Shown here piece by piece: positions 1 to 7,060 of a stretch of 23,294 nucleotides of DNA. Position 1 is the first letter of the stretch; each line of letters starts with the position of its first letter. The position numbers were made by a program, and so were the translations under genes. The notes under the pieces are model-generated. The model had not been told where the DNA came from. It was given only the letters and a program-made list of their open reading frames with translations, and made no database searches. The DNA comes from CAZDYP01 sp964509505 (lineage in GTDB: Bacteria > Chloroflexota > Anaerolineae > JACRMK01), in contig CAZDYP010000071.1 of the NCBI GenBank assembly GCA_964509505.1, positions 1-23,294 on the forward strand, in the 5' to 3' direction.

Positions 1-29
1 ACGCCGTCCCCCATCACCCTTGATTTTTA

Positions 30-189
30 TACAACGTGAATTCGGGATAAGCCACCGCGAAGGCAATGCGCGCGCAACGCCGCGCCCAGCCGACCGCCGT
101 CAGCTGGAACTGAACCCGCGCAGGCGGGTTTTGCAGTGAGTAGGCGTGATGTTCAATCGCCCGCAATCTTATCCCGAATTGACGTTATA
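30..189. repeat. Segment bounded by 22-nt inverted repeats (MITE-like candidate)
   Basis: The arm at 30-51 and the arm at 168-189 are reverse complements at 20 of 22 positions; both contain AATTCGGGATAAG or its complement. Inside lies a perfect 7-bp hairpin, AACCCGC (113-119) with GCGGGTT (124-130), around a GCAG loop. There is no reading frame of note between the arms. The size (about 160 bp), long terminal inverted repeats and non-coding interior fit a miniature inverted-repeat element, but no flanking target duplication could be established. The right arm ends one base before the ribosome binding site of the next gene. An alternative is a structured leader RNA. Confidence 0.5.
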
Positions 190-202
190 CAAGGATTTTT
201 CT

Positions 203-1072
203 ATGACCAGTCAAGCCATCGGCATCTTGCACCCCGGCGAGATGGGCATTTCCATCGCCGCCTCAGCGCAAAACAGCGGATACAGCGTCCATTGGGCATC
301 GGAGGGGCGCAGCGTCTCGACACATGCACGCGCCGCCCAATTCAATTTGCGCGATGCGCGCACATTGGCGCAGCTCTGCGAGACGTGCGCGGTCATCATC
401 AGCGTCTGCCCGCCGCATGCCGCCGAAGCGCAAGCGCAACAGGTCTTGCGGCATACGTTTCGCGGACTATACATTGACGCGAATGCGATTGCGCCACAAC
501 GCGCCATTCGCATCGGCGAGGCGATGCGCGCTGCAGGCGCGACGTTTGTAGATGGCGGCATCATCGGCGGCCCTGCATGGGCACGCGGCAAGACGCGGCT
601 CTATTTATCAGGCGCGCACGCGCCGCAAGCCGCTGCGTACTTTTCTGCGGGACCATTAGAGACGTGTGTGCTGGACGACGAGATTGGCAAAGCGTCGGCG
701 CTGAAGATGTGCTACGCGGCGCACACGAAAGGCGCGACAGCACTGCTGTGCGCCATCCTCGCTGCCGCCGAAACACTGGGGGTGCGCGACGCTCTGCAAC
801 AGGAATGGGCGCGGAGCGACCAGGAACTAGCGACACACGCCGAAGCGCGTGTGCGACGTGTCACTGCGAAAGCATGGCGCTTTGTGGGCGAGATGGAGGA
901 GATTGCTGCGACGTTCGAAGCGGCGGGCGTGCCAAGCGAATTTCACGAAGCCGCAGCCACCGTATATCATCGTCTCGCTTCGTTCAAGGACGCGAACACA
1001 CTGCCGAGCTTGGAGGCGGTGTTGGCGACGTTGCTCCAGTCTAGCGCCTCACATTTCGACTATCGCCGGTGA
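203..1072 (+). CDS. NAD(P)-dependent dehydrogenase, 6-phosphogluconate/beta-hydroxyacid dehydrogenase-like with DUF1932 C-terminus
   Basis: The 289-residue product opens with a Rossmann dinucleotide motif of the form GxxxxGxMG (GILHPGEMG, residues 7-15), followed by the VCPPHA region and a VDGGIIGGP segment typical of the 6-phosphogluconate/3-hydroxyisobutyrate dehydrogenase superfamily. The second half, with a conserved ALKM segment near residue 170, matches the DUF1932 C-terminal domain as I know it. It should be a cytoplasmic oxidoreductase; the substrate cannot be told from sequence. The frame is open from 146, but I chose the ATG at 203 because AAGGA lies at 191-195 with a 7-nt spacer and the Rossmann fold begins right after it. 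It is followed by a strong terminator, so it is probably a single-gene transcript or the end of one. Confidence 0.85.
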   Translation: MTSQAIGILHPGEMGISIAASAQNSGYSVHWASEGRSVSTHARAAQFNLRDARTLAQLCETCAVIISVCPPHAAEAQAQQVLRHTFRGLYIDANAIAPQRAIRIGEAMRAAGATFVDGGIIGGPAWARGKTRLYLSGAHAPQAAAYFSAGPLETCVLDDEIGKASALKMCYAAHTKGATALLCAILAAAETLGVRDALQQEWARSDQELATHAEARVRRVTAKAWRFVGEMEEIAATFEAAGVPSEFHEAAATVYHRLASFKDANTLPSLEAVLATLLQSSASHFDYRR

Positions 1073-1085
1073 GCTGTGAACATCG

Positions 1086-1124
1086 AAAAGCCAAAGCCTT
1101 GCATCACGCAAGGCTTTGGCTTTT
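1086..1124 (+). terminator. Rho-independent terminator after the dehydrogenase gene
   Basis: Positions 1086-1102 (AAAAGCCAAAGCCTTGC) pair perfectly with 1108-1124 around a 5-nt loop, giving a 17-bp stem whose 3' side ends in TTTT. It starts 13 nt after the stop codon. The A-run on one side and T-run on the other make it able to act in both directions. Confidence 0.9.
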
Positions 1125-1151
1125 CTTGCCAACGCTCTTACAATCAGCCGC

Positions 1152-2447
1152 ATGTTCAACTCTCTCTTTTCGCGTCTAACACGTGGGGATGCGCTCAGCG
1201 CGATACGTTCACGTTTTTATTATGGCTGGGTCATCGTCGCCGTGTTGTCGCTTACCGAGACCGTTTCGTGGGGCATCCTCTATTATGCGTTCTCCGTGTT
1301 TCTGCCTTCGATGGAAAAATCGTTCGGTTGGACGCGCGCGCAAACGACGGGCGCCTTCTCATTGGCGCTCGGCATTTCAGGTCTCGCCGCCGTGCCTGTG
1401 GGACGCTGGATTGATCGGCATGGCGCGCGCAGCTTGATGACGTTCGGCTCGTGCTTGGGCGTTACGTTGATGTTCGCCTGGTCGCGTGTGCCAAACCTCG
1501 AGGCGCTCTATTTGATTTGGGCAGGCATGGGTTTCGCGATGGCGATGACGTTGTACGACCCAGCCTTCGCCGTCCTCGCCAAATGGTTCACTGCTCGGCG
1601 GCATCAAGCGCTCACGATACTGACGCTCGCGGCGGGGCTCGCCAGCACTATTTTCAATCCATTGGGTACGTGGCTCATTGAGCAGCTCGGTTGGCGCGAC
1701 GCCCTAGTTGCGCTGACACTCATCCTCGCCCTCCTCACGATTGCGCCTCATGCGTTGTGGCTGCGTCGTCGCCCCGAGGATGTAGGGCAAAAGATGGACG
1801 GCGAGGGCAAGGCGGTGATGGTGACTCGCACGACAAGCGCGCGCGCCATCAGCAGCACCACCCACCAAGCATTACGCACGCGCACCTTTTGGGCATTAAC
1901 GCTCGCGCTGGTGTTAAGCACTTTTGCAGCTGTCTCCGTCACCGTTCACATTATCCCCTATTTGTTGGAACGCGGCTATGCGATGAGCTTCGCCGCCTTA
2001 GCCGTCGGGCTTATCGGGTTGATGCAGTTGCCGGGGCGAATGTTGTTCGCGCCGCTACATCGCTGGCTTTCGCGTCGCGCGGTCAGTGTGTGCATCTCGC
2101 TCTTGCAATGTATCGGACTCGTGCTATTATGGTGGGCATCTGACCTCATGACGGTCATCATCTTTGTCGCGTTGTTCGGCATGGGCAACGGCATGGCGAC
2201 GTTGGCGCGCGCGTCACTCGTGGCTGAGTATTTCGGCGCCGCGCATTACGGCAGCATTGGCGGTTGGATTGGCTTGTTTACGACGGGCGCGCGCGCGCTT
2301 GCTCCGATTGGCGCGGGGCTCATCTTCACCTTTGCAAACAGCTACAACCCTGTACTGTGGACGCTCATTGCCGTCACCATCAGCGCAGGCGTGTCGTTCT
2401 ATCTTGCCGATTGGTTTTGGTCACCCGCAGCAAAGACTCAGGTCTAA
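1152..2447 (+). CDS. Major facilitator superfamily transporter (monocarboxylate/OFA-like)
   Basis: The 431-residue product is an integral membrane protein with about twelve hydrophobic segments in two halves separated by a basic loop near residues 200-230. The start of the first segment (YYGWVIVAVLSL) and the GRWIDRHGARS loop between the second and third segments are characteristic of MFS permeases; the pattern resembles the monocarboxylate/oxalate-formate antiporter branch, but the substrate is unknown. The frame extends upstream to a TTG at 1116, but that lies inside the preceding terminator, so the ATG at 1152 is preferred. No clear Shine-Dalgarno precedes it. A decayed acetyltransferase frame begins immediately at its 3' end. 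Confidence 0.85.
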   Translation: MFNSLFSRLTRGDALSAIRSRFYYGWVIVAVLSLTETVSWGILYYAFSVFLPSMEKSFGWTRAQTTGAFSLALGISGLAAVPVGRWIDRHGARSLMTFGSCLGVTLMFAWSRVPNLEALYLIWAGMGFAMAMTLYDPAFAVLAKWFTARRHQALTILTLAAGLASTIFNPLGTWLIEQLGWRDALVALTLILALLTIAPHALWLRRRPEDVGQKMDGEGKAVMVTRTTSARAISSTTHQALRTRTFWALTLALVLSTFAAVSVTVHIIPYLLERGYAMSFAALAVGLIGLMQLPGRMLFAPLHRWLSRRAVSVCISLLQCIGLVLLWWASDLMTVIIFVALFGMGNGMATLARASLVAEYFGAAHYGSIGGWIGLFTTGARALAPIGAGLIFTFANSYNPVLWTLIAVTISAGVSFYLADWFWSPAAKTQV

Positions 2448-2451
2448 TTCC

Positions 2452-2916
2452 GACTTCACCTTACGCGCGCTCACTGCCGACGACCTCTCTGCCGCCGATG
2501 AGCTGCTTAAAGTCGCTTTCAATTCTCCGCTTAGTCGCGTCGTGCGCCACGACACATTGATTGGGATGGTAGGCGCACTCGATTATGGCGCGTTAGCATA
2601 CATCGGCAAGCTGGCGGTGCATCCCGTATGGCAAGGCATGGGCATTGGCGCAACACTGTTGCAGCGCGCTTTAACGTGGCTCGACGCGCGCGGCACACCC
2701 AGCGCGCCGCTCGCCGCCACCGAAGCCGGCGCGCCACTCTACGCGCGTTTCGGCTTTGTTGTGACCATGCCACAACAGAACACCAGCGCCTTGTCGTTGA
2801 TGGCGCAGCACGATTTCCACTATGTGCAAGCCGCGCAACACATGCGCCGCGGCGGCGCGCGACACCCAGCCAGCGCACGCGAATTTTGTTGCAGGTTAAT
2901 CGCCGTATTTGCGTAA
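2452..2916 (+). pseudogene. GNAT-family N-acetyltransferase remnant
   Basis: This frame encodes recognisable GNAT features: an N-terminal FTLRALTADDL strand-helix start, a GMVGALDYG strand, an acetyl-CoA loop VHPVWQGMGIG (Q-x-x-G-x-G) and a LYARFGF C-terminal motif. Several things argue it is broken. There is no start codon at its N-terminus: the frame runs open through the end of the transporter gene, and the first in-frame candidates are CTG at 2503, GTG at 2542 and ATG at 2566, all inside the domain. The stretch between the first helix and the GMVGALDYG strand is short by my recollection of the family (about 15-20 residues missing). The last 40 residues do not look like a GNAT end. A non-canonical, translationally coupled start cannot be excluded. 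Confidence 0.6.
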
Positions 2917-2992
2917 ATCAAGTAATCGTGGAATGATACAAGCGTGGGTGCGCGTAAGTTTCGGGCGCAAATTTTTTGTGAGGGGTATATCT

Positions 2993-3910
2993 ATGAACGA
3001 GCTCATCGAGCTGACAGAAAAACCAGTGGCAGAAGAAATCTACATGCTCGCAGGTTGGCGCCAATGGGCAGATGGCGGCAGCATTTCGTCTGCCTTGCCG
3101 CAATATGTCATCGAGCTCACGAATGCGCGTCGCATCGGGCGCATCAAGCCTTATGGGTTTTATCTCTTTCAGGTGCCCGGCACGCAATATCTCTTTCGCC
3201 CCGAAATCAAACTCGAAGACGGTTATCCGAAAGAATTGCGCTTGCACAAAAACGATATCTATTACGCGGGCGACGAGCATAAAGGATTGGTCATTTTCTT
3301 GGGCGACGAGCCGCATCTCAATGGGGAGCGTTACGCCGAAACATTTTTCAGCGTGGTGAAAGAGCTGAACGTCAAACGGGTTGTGGGGGTGGGTGGCGTG
3401 CTGGCGCCGATGCCTTACGATAAAGACCGTCGTATCTCCTGCACATATAGCCTGCGCGTGATGAAGAAAGAACTGAGCGAATACGCCGTGCGCTTCTCGA
3501 ACTACGAAGGCGGCGTCAGCATTGGCTCGTATCTAGCGTCGTTTGCGAAACAGTGGGGCATCGAGTACGTGGGTTTATATGCCTTCGTGCCGACGTACGA
3601 TTTTTCGGAGCTCTCGTCGCGCATGCAAGGCATCACGGTCGAGAACGATTTCAAAGCGTGGCACGACATCATGTGCCGCATCAATTACATGTTTGGCTTG
3701 CAGCTCAATTTGTCGGAACTGGAAGCGCAAAGCCAAAAACTGACCCGTTCACTGGACGCCAAGTTTGACGAGCTAGCGCGCAAACACCCGCAAGCTGACG
3801 TGAAAGGGTATCTAGCGAAATTATCCGAAGGCTTTGAAGAGTTGTCGTTCATGCCGCTCGACGAAGTGTGGGAGCGCGAGCTCGGCGATATTCTCAAAGG
3901 GATAGAATGA
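2993..3910 (+). CDS. PAC2-family protein (proteasome assembly chaperone 2-like)
   Basis: The 305-residue soluble product fits the PAC2 superfamily: an early AGWRQWADGGSI segment, alternating strand/helix pattern with VIFLGDEPHL, the glycine-rich GVGGVLAPMP turn, and a conserved NYEGGVSIGSYL segment. Family members in archaea and some bacteria are trimeric-fold proteins of unclear role; the eukaryotic relatives assist proteasome assembly. The C-terminal 70 residues are predicted helical and charged. The start at ATG 2993 is supported by GAGGGG at 2980-2985 with a 7-nt spacer; the frame is open from 2909 but the upstream part is not conserved-looking. It is followed at once by a strong terminator, so it ends its transcription unit. 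Biochemical function is unknown. Confidence 0.75.
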   Translation: MNELIELTEKPVAEEIYMLAGWRQWADGGSISSALPQYVIELTNARRIGRIKPYGFYLFQVPGTQYLFRPEIKLEDGYPKELRLHKNDIYYAGDEHKGLVIFLGDEPHLNGERYAETFFSVVKELNVKRVVGVGGVLAPMPYDKDRRISCTYSLRVMKKELSEYAVRFSNYEGGVSIGSYLASFAKQWGIEYVGLYAFVPTYDFSELSSRMQGITVENDFKAWHDIMCRINYMFGLQLNLSELEAQSQKLTRSLDAKFDELARKHPQADVKGYLAKLSEGFEELSFMPLDEVWERELGDILKGIE

Positions 3911-3919
3911 TGCTACAAC

Positions 3920-3957
3920 ACATCAAGCCCTGCCTAATGGCAGGGCTTGATGTTTTC
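3920..3957 (+). terminator. Rho-independent terminator after the PAC2 gene
   Basis: A perfect 15-bp stem, ACATCAAGCCCTGCC (3920-3934) with its complement at 3939-3953, closes a TAAT loop and runs into TTTTC. It lies 9 nt after the stop codon. The following 137 nt to the convergent amidohydrolase gene show no gene or further clear signal. Confidence 0.9.
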
Positions 3958-4094
3958 TCAAAGGCGTCTTGGGCGTCGCTCAAGTATATCTACCGTTTGT
4001 TGATGACCATCTCGCAGCAAAACCAATTGAATTGGTGAAGCCAACGGCTGCCGCAACACAATCTCACTCAGCGCTGCCTCCTATCGCGCAATCC

Positions 4095-5525
4095 TCACTT
4101 CCGCTCATACACGATCTTCCCACCGACCATCGTCAAATCCACCTTCACTTCCCCAATGCGATTGGGATCCATCGTGAAGATGTCCTCATTTAGCACGGCG
4201 AGGTCGGCGACTTTGCGCGGCGACAACGAACCTTTGCTGTCCTCCTCGCACGACGCGTACGCCGCGCCCTGCGTGAAGCCATGCACGGCTTCGTACACGG
4301 TCAGCTTCTCTTGCGGATTCCAACCGCCAGGGGGTGTGCCGTCTTTCTTGGTGCGCGTCACGGCAGCGTGAATATTCGGCATCGAATCCATTGGCTCGAC
4401 GGGTGCATCCGAACCAAACGCCAACAGCGCACCCGCATTCAACAGCGAGCGGAACGCATACGTGCGACTCGCGCGCTCCTTGCCCCAGAAGCGGTCCGCA
4501 TTCGCCATATCCGCGGGCTGGTGGCACGGTTGCATCGAAGCGATGACGCCGAGCTTCGAGAAGCGCGGGATGTCAGCCGCATCCAACGTCTGACAATGTT
4601 CGATGCGACAACGTAACTGGCGATCCGTTGGACGCAATTCTTCAAAGATGTCGAGCATCTCGCGGTTCGCGCGGTCGCCAATCGCATGAATGGTAGCGGC
4701 AAGACCATTATCTAGCGCTTTGGCAATCGTCGCATGTAATTCAGGCAACGGTGTAACGGCGATGCCTGTGTTCATCTCCGAATTTTCAAACGGGCGCAGC
4801 ATCAGCGCCGTCTGCGAACCGAGCGTGCCATCGGCAAAGAGTTTGATGCCGCCGATGCGTAGCCATTCATCGCCCAANNNNNNNNNNNNNNNNNNNNNNN
4901 NNNNNNNNNNNNNNNNNNNNNNNNNNNNNNNNNNNNNNNNNNNNNNNNNNNNNNNNNNNNNNNNNNNNNNNNNNNNNATGCCCGTCGGTTCGCCATTCGC
5001 GTCACGATCAATTTGTCCGCCGACAGGGTCAGGGGTGTCGCGGGTGACGCCCGCCAGCTGCAACGCAAGCGAGTTGACCCAACCCAAATGTCCATCAGTG
5101 CGATTGAGCCACACGGGATGATCGGGCGCGACGCTGTCGAGGTCTTGGCGCGTCGGGTAACGATTCTCTACCCACTCGGTCTGGTCCCAACCGCGCCCCA
5201 AAATCCATTGTCCTTTTGGCGTCTTGGCAACACGCTCAGCCACACGCTTCAACGCTTCTGCCAACGAGGGCAAGTCGTTGTGGTCAACGCGTTGCATCGC
5301 CAGCGAGACGGACGAGAAATGCAAATGCGCGTCGCAGAGGCCGGGGATGACGGTGCGCCCTTTGAGGTCAATCGCTTCGATGTCGGGGCGGATGAGCGTC
5401 TTCAAGTCTTTGTCCATGCCTGTCATGACGATGCGCCCGTGACGAATCACAATCGCTTGCGCGCGCGGGCGTTTGGGATCCATGGTGTGGATGTTGCCGT
5501 TGTAGAGGATGGTGTCGAGTTTCAT
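4095..5525 (-). CDS. YtcJ-type metal-dependent amidohydrolase (Amidohydro_3), interrupted by an assembly gap
   Basis: This is a cytoplasmic amidohydrolase of the imidazolonepropionase/YtcJ kind, acting on an unknown amide or ester. The first metal-binding motif is DAHLH (residues 65-69); later come the KLFADGTLGS segment, the IHAIGDRA motif, the RIEHCQ motif and FGSDAPVEP with the catalytic-site Asp. These are the hallmarks of the Amidohydro_3 family as I know it. The start is the ATG at 5525, with GGAG 5 nt upstream; the frame extends further up to 5582 without support. The 100-N gap removes the part between GEPTG and LGDEW. Family members usually have about 80 residues here, so the gene is probably longer than drawn. 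It lies 43 nt downstream of the metallophosphoesterase gene on the same strand. Confidence 0.85.
   Translation of the reverse strand: MKLDTILYNGNIHTMDPKRPRAQAIVIRHGRIVMTGMDKDLKTLIRPDIEAIDLKGRTVIPGLCDAHLHFSSVSLAMQRVDHNDLPSLAEALKRVAERVAKTPKGQWILGRGWDQTEWVENRYPTRQDLDSVAPDHPVWLNRTDGHLGWVNSLALQLAGVTRDTPDPVGGQIDRDANGEPTGXXXXXXXXXXXXXXXXXXXXXXXXXXXXXXXXXXLGDEWLRIGGIKLFADGTLGSQTALMLRPFENSEMNTGIAVTPLPELHATIAKALDNGLAATIHAIGDRANREMLDIFEELRPTDRQLRCRIEHCQTLDAADIPRFSKLGVIASMQPCHQPADMANADRFWGKERASRTYAFRSLLNAGALLAFGSDAPVEPMDSMPNIHAAVTRTKKDGTPPGGWNPQEKLTVYEAVHGFTQGAAYASCEEDSKGSLSPRKVADLAVLNEDIFTMDPNRIGEVKVDLTMVGGKIVYERK
4878..4977. other. Assembly gap of exactly 100 N
   Basis: Positions 4878-4977 are all N. 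A run of exactly 100 is the usual placeholder for a scaffold gap of unknown length. Both flanks read in the same frame of the amidohydrolase if the placeholder is taken literally, but 100 is not a multiple of three, so this means the true gap is compatible with length 3n+1, or is coincidence. Confidence 0.98.
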
Positions 5526-5568
5526 CGAGACTCCAAAGCGAATTTTGATTGCATAATTTCTTCGGTTT

Positions 5569-6948
5569 CTACTTGAGCCCAATCAGCTTCCGAATAAATT
5601 CCACAATGCGCTCCAACCAATTGGGGCGTGGGTGTAGCGGGGCGATGGGGTGCGTGGTCTGCGGTTGAAATTCGAGCAATTGCGCCGCAGGTTTGCCGTG
5701 GTCGTCATAGTCAATACGCGCATAGTTCAAACGACGACGGGTAGCGTACCGCGCGGGATGCGCGAACAGGTCACGCCACTGTTCGTCCGTTGCGTTCTCA
5801 AAATCCATCAACCACACCCAAGCGCCCGTGTTGATGTAACGCGCGCCGCTTACTAATGGTTCATTCACGGGACGATGGGTATGCCCAAACAACACCACCG
5901 AGGCTTGATAGCGTTGCGCTAATTGTTCCGCCGCTTTCGCAAGTTCTCGTTGTTGTTCTTTGATGAGGTCAACAGCGAGCTGCAAAGGGTCTTCATCGCC
6001 TACGACTGCCGACATCACACGGCTAGCCGCATTCGGCTCGAGCTGCCCAAGCATGTGCGCCGCCATCGTCATTACTTCTTTGCGATACGCCATGTCCGTT
6101 TGGAAACGCTGCGCCGCCGCGAGGGGGTTAGTTTGGATGTTCGTCGTCCACGAATCCATCACCGCCTCGCGGATGCCGATGAGTTTCGGCGCGGCGCGCA
6201 ACAACGCGGCAAGCGCGCGAAATGCGAACGCAGGGTCATATTTCAACGCAAACCACACGAGCGCGGTGTAAGGGCTGACGCCATCCACCCAATACTTGTC
6301 GCGCTCGATTTGATTGAAGAACTCGATAACAAATTTGGAGCCCCACGGCGTCTCTAACTGATTAGGGTCTTGCGGATCGAGAGGTTTTTCAAAATTGGTG
6401 AAGCGATTCGCCGACTCGGCATACTGATTGCCATGCTCGATATAGACGCCTGGACGTTGATAGCCGAGGGCGGGAAATTCAAGCAAGATTGCATTGTCGC
6501 CCGTCGCGCCGAGCCGTTGTCGCAAAAATGCTTGCGCCGCGGGCCAATGCCACTGCGGGTCATGGTTGCCTTTGGTGATGACCAGACGCCGCTGCGGCGG
6601 CGCGAAACGCAGCCATGCCTGCAGCGCATCAAACAGCTTGGGGTGTCCTGCGATTAGGTGGCGCAATTTCGTGACCGAAGCCTCTTCGTCCATATCTTGA
6701 TAATCGGCGGGATCATAAGATTTGTTGACGTTGAATTGCGGCACAGACGGCACTTGCAGAAACTCGCCGAAGTCACCATTGATGACGAGTTCACTAGGAC
6801 GATTCGTGCTTTCACTTTCTTGCATCAGCATTTGCAGCAAGTTGGCGAACGCTTCGTCGCTCGTAAAATCTTCGAGGACGTTGGTGCCATTGAAGAAACC
6901 TGCGCCAAGATGGAAGTCACTGACGACGATGAGGATGGGACCGGGCAT
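5569..6948 (-). CDS. Calcineurin-like metallophosphoesterase
   Basis: The 459-residue product contains the full set of calcineurin-type metal-binding motifs: SDFHLG (D11, H13), NGDFGEF (D59), KGNHD (N128, H129), EHGNQ (H172) and FGHTHRP (H356, H358). The spacing between the GNHD and GHTH motifs is long (about 225 residues) because of a large helical insertion around residues 180-345, much longer than in simple phosphodiesterases. The product lacks a signal peptide with the chosen start, so it is probably cytoplasmic; its substrate is unknown. The ATG at 6948 is chosen because GGGAG lies upstream and SDFHLG follows within ten residues; an upstream extension to 7071 is open but unsupported. The C-terminus has an amphipathic helix (residues 443-459). 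It lies between the M23-like gene (112 nt upstream) and the amidohydrolase (43 nt downstream), and may share their transcript. Confidence 0.82.
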   Translation of the reverse strand: MPGPILIVVSDFHLGAGFFNGTNVLEDFTSDEAFANLLQMLMQESESTNRPSELVINGDFGEFLQVPSVPQFNVNKSYDPADYQDMDEEASVTKLRHLIAGHPKLFDALQAWLRFAPPQRRLVITKGNHDPQWHWPAAQAFLRQRLGATGDNAILLEFPALGYQRPGVYIEHGNQYAESANRFTNFEKPLDPQDPNQLETPWGSKFVIEFFNQIERDKYWVDGVSPYTALVWFALKYDPAFAFRALAALLRAAPKLIGIREAVMDSWTTNIQTNPLAAAQRFQTDMAYRKEVMTMAAHMLGQLEPNAASRVMSAVVGDEDPLQLAVDLIKEQQRELAKAAEQLAQRYQASVVLFGHTHRPVNEPLVSGARYINTGAWVWLMDFENATDEQWRDLFAHPARYATRRRLNYARIDYDDHGKPAAQLLEFQPQTTHPIAPLHPRPNWLERIVEFIRKLIGLK

Positions 6949-7060
6949 GAGAGCATCTCCCAATGCAGACCGCATAGAGTTCCGCGCAGCGAATCTGTGT
7001 GGTCTGTGTTCTTGTGCGCCGATTATAACAAGGAGCGGGAAAACGCGGAAAACGGAAAAA

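Noticed and set aside
113..132. Hairpin AACCCGC/GCGGGTT followed by TT as a terminator
   Set aside because: The T-tract is only two bases beyond the stem and no gene ends upstream within the window; it is better treated as part of the inverted-repeat segment.
2909..2937. Possible promoter TTGCGT with AATGAT before the PAC2 gene
   Set aside because: Both boxes match consensus poorly (3 of 6 and 4 of 6), so it cannot be separated from chance.
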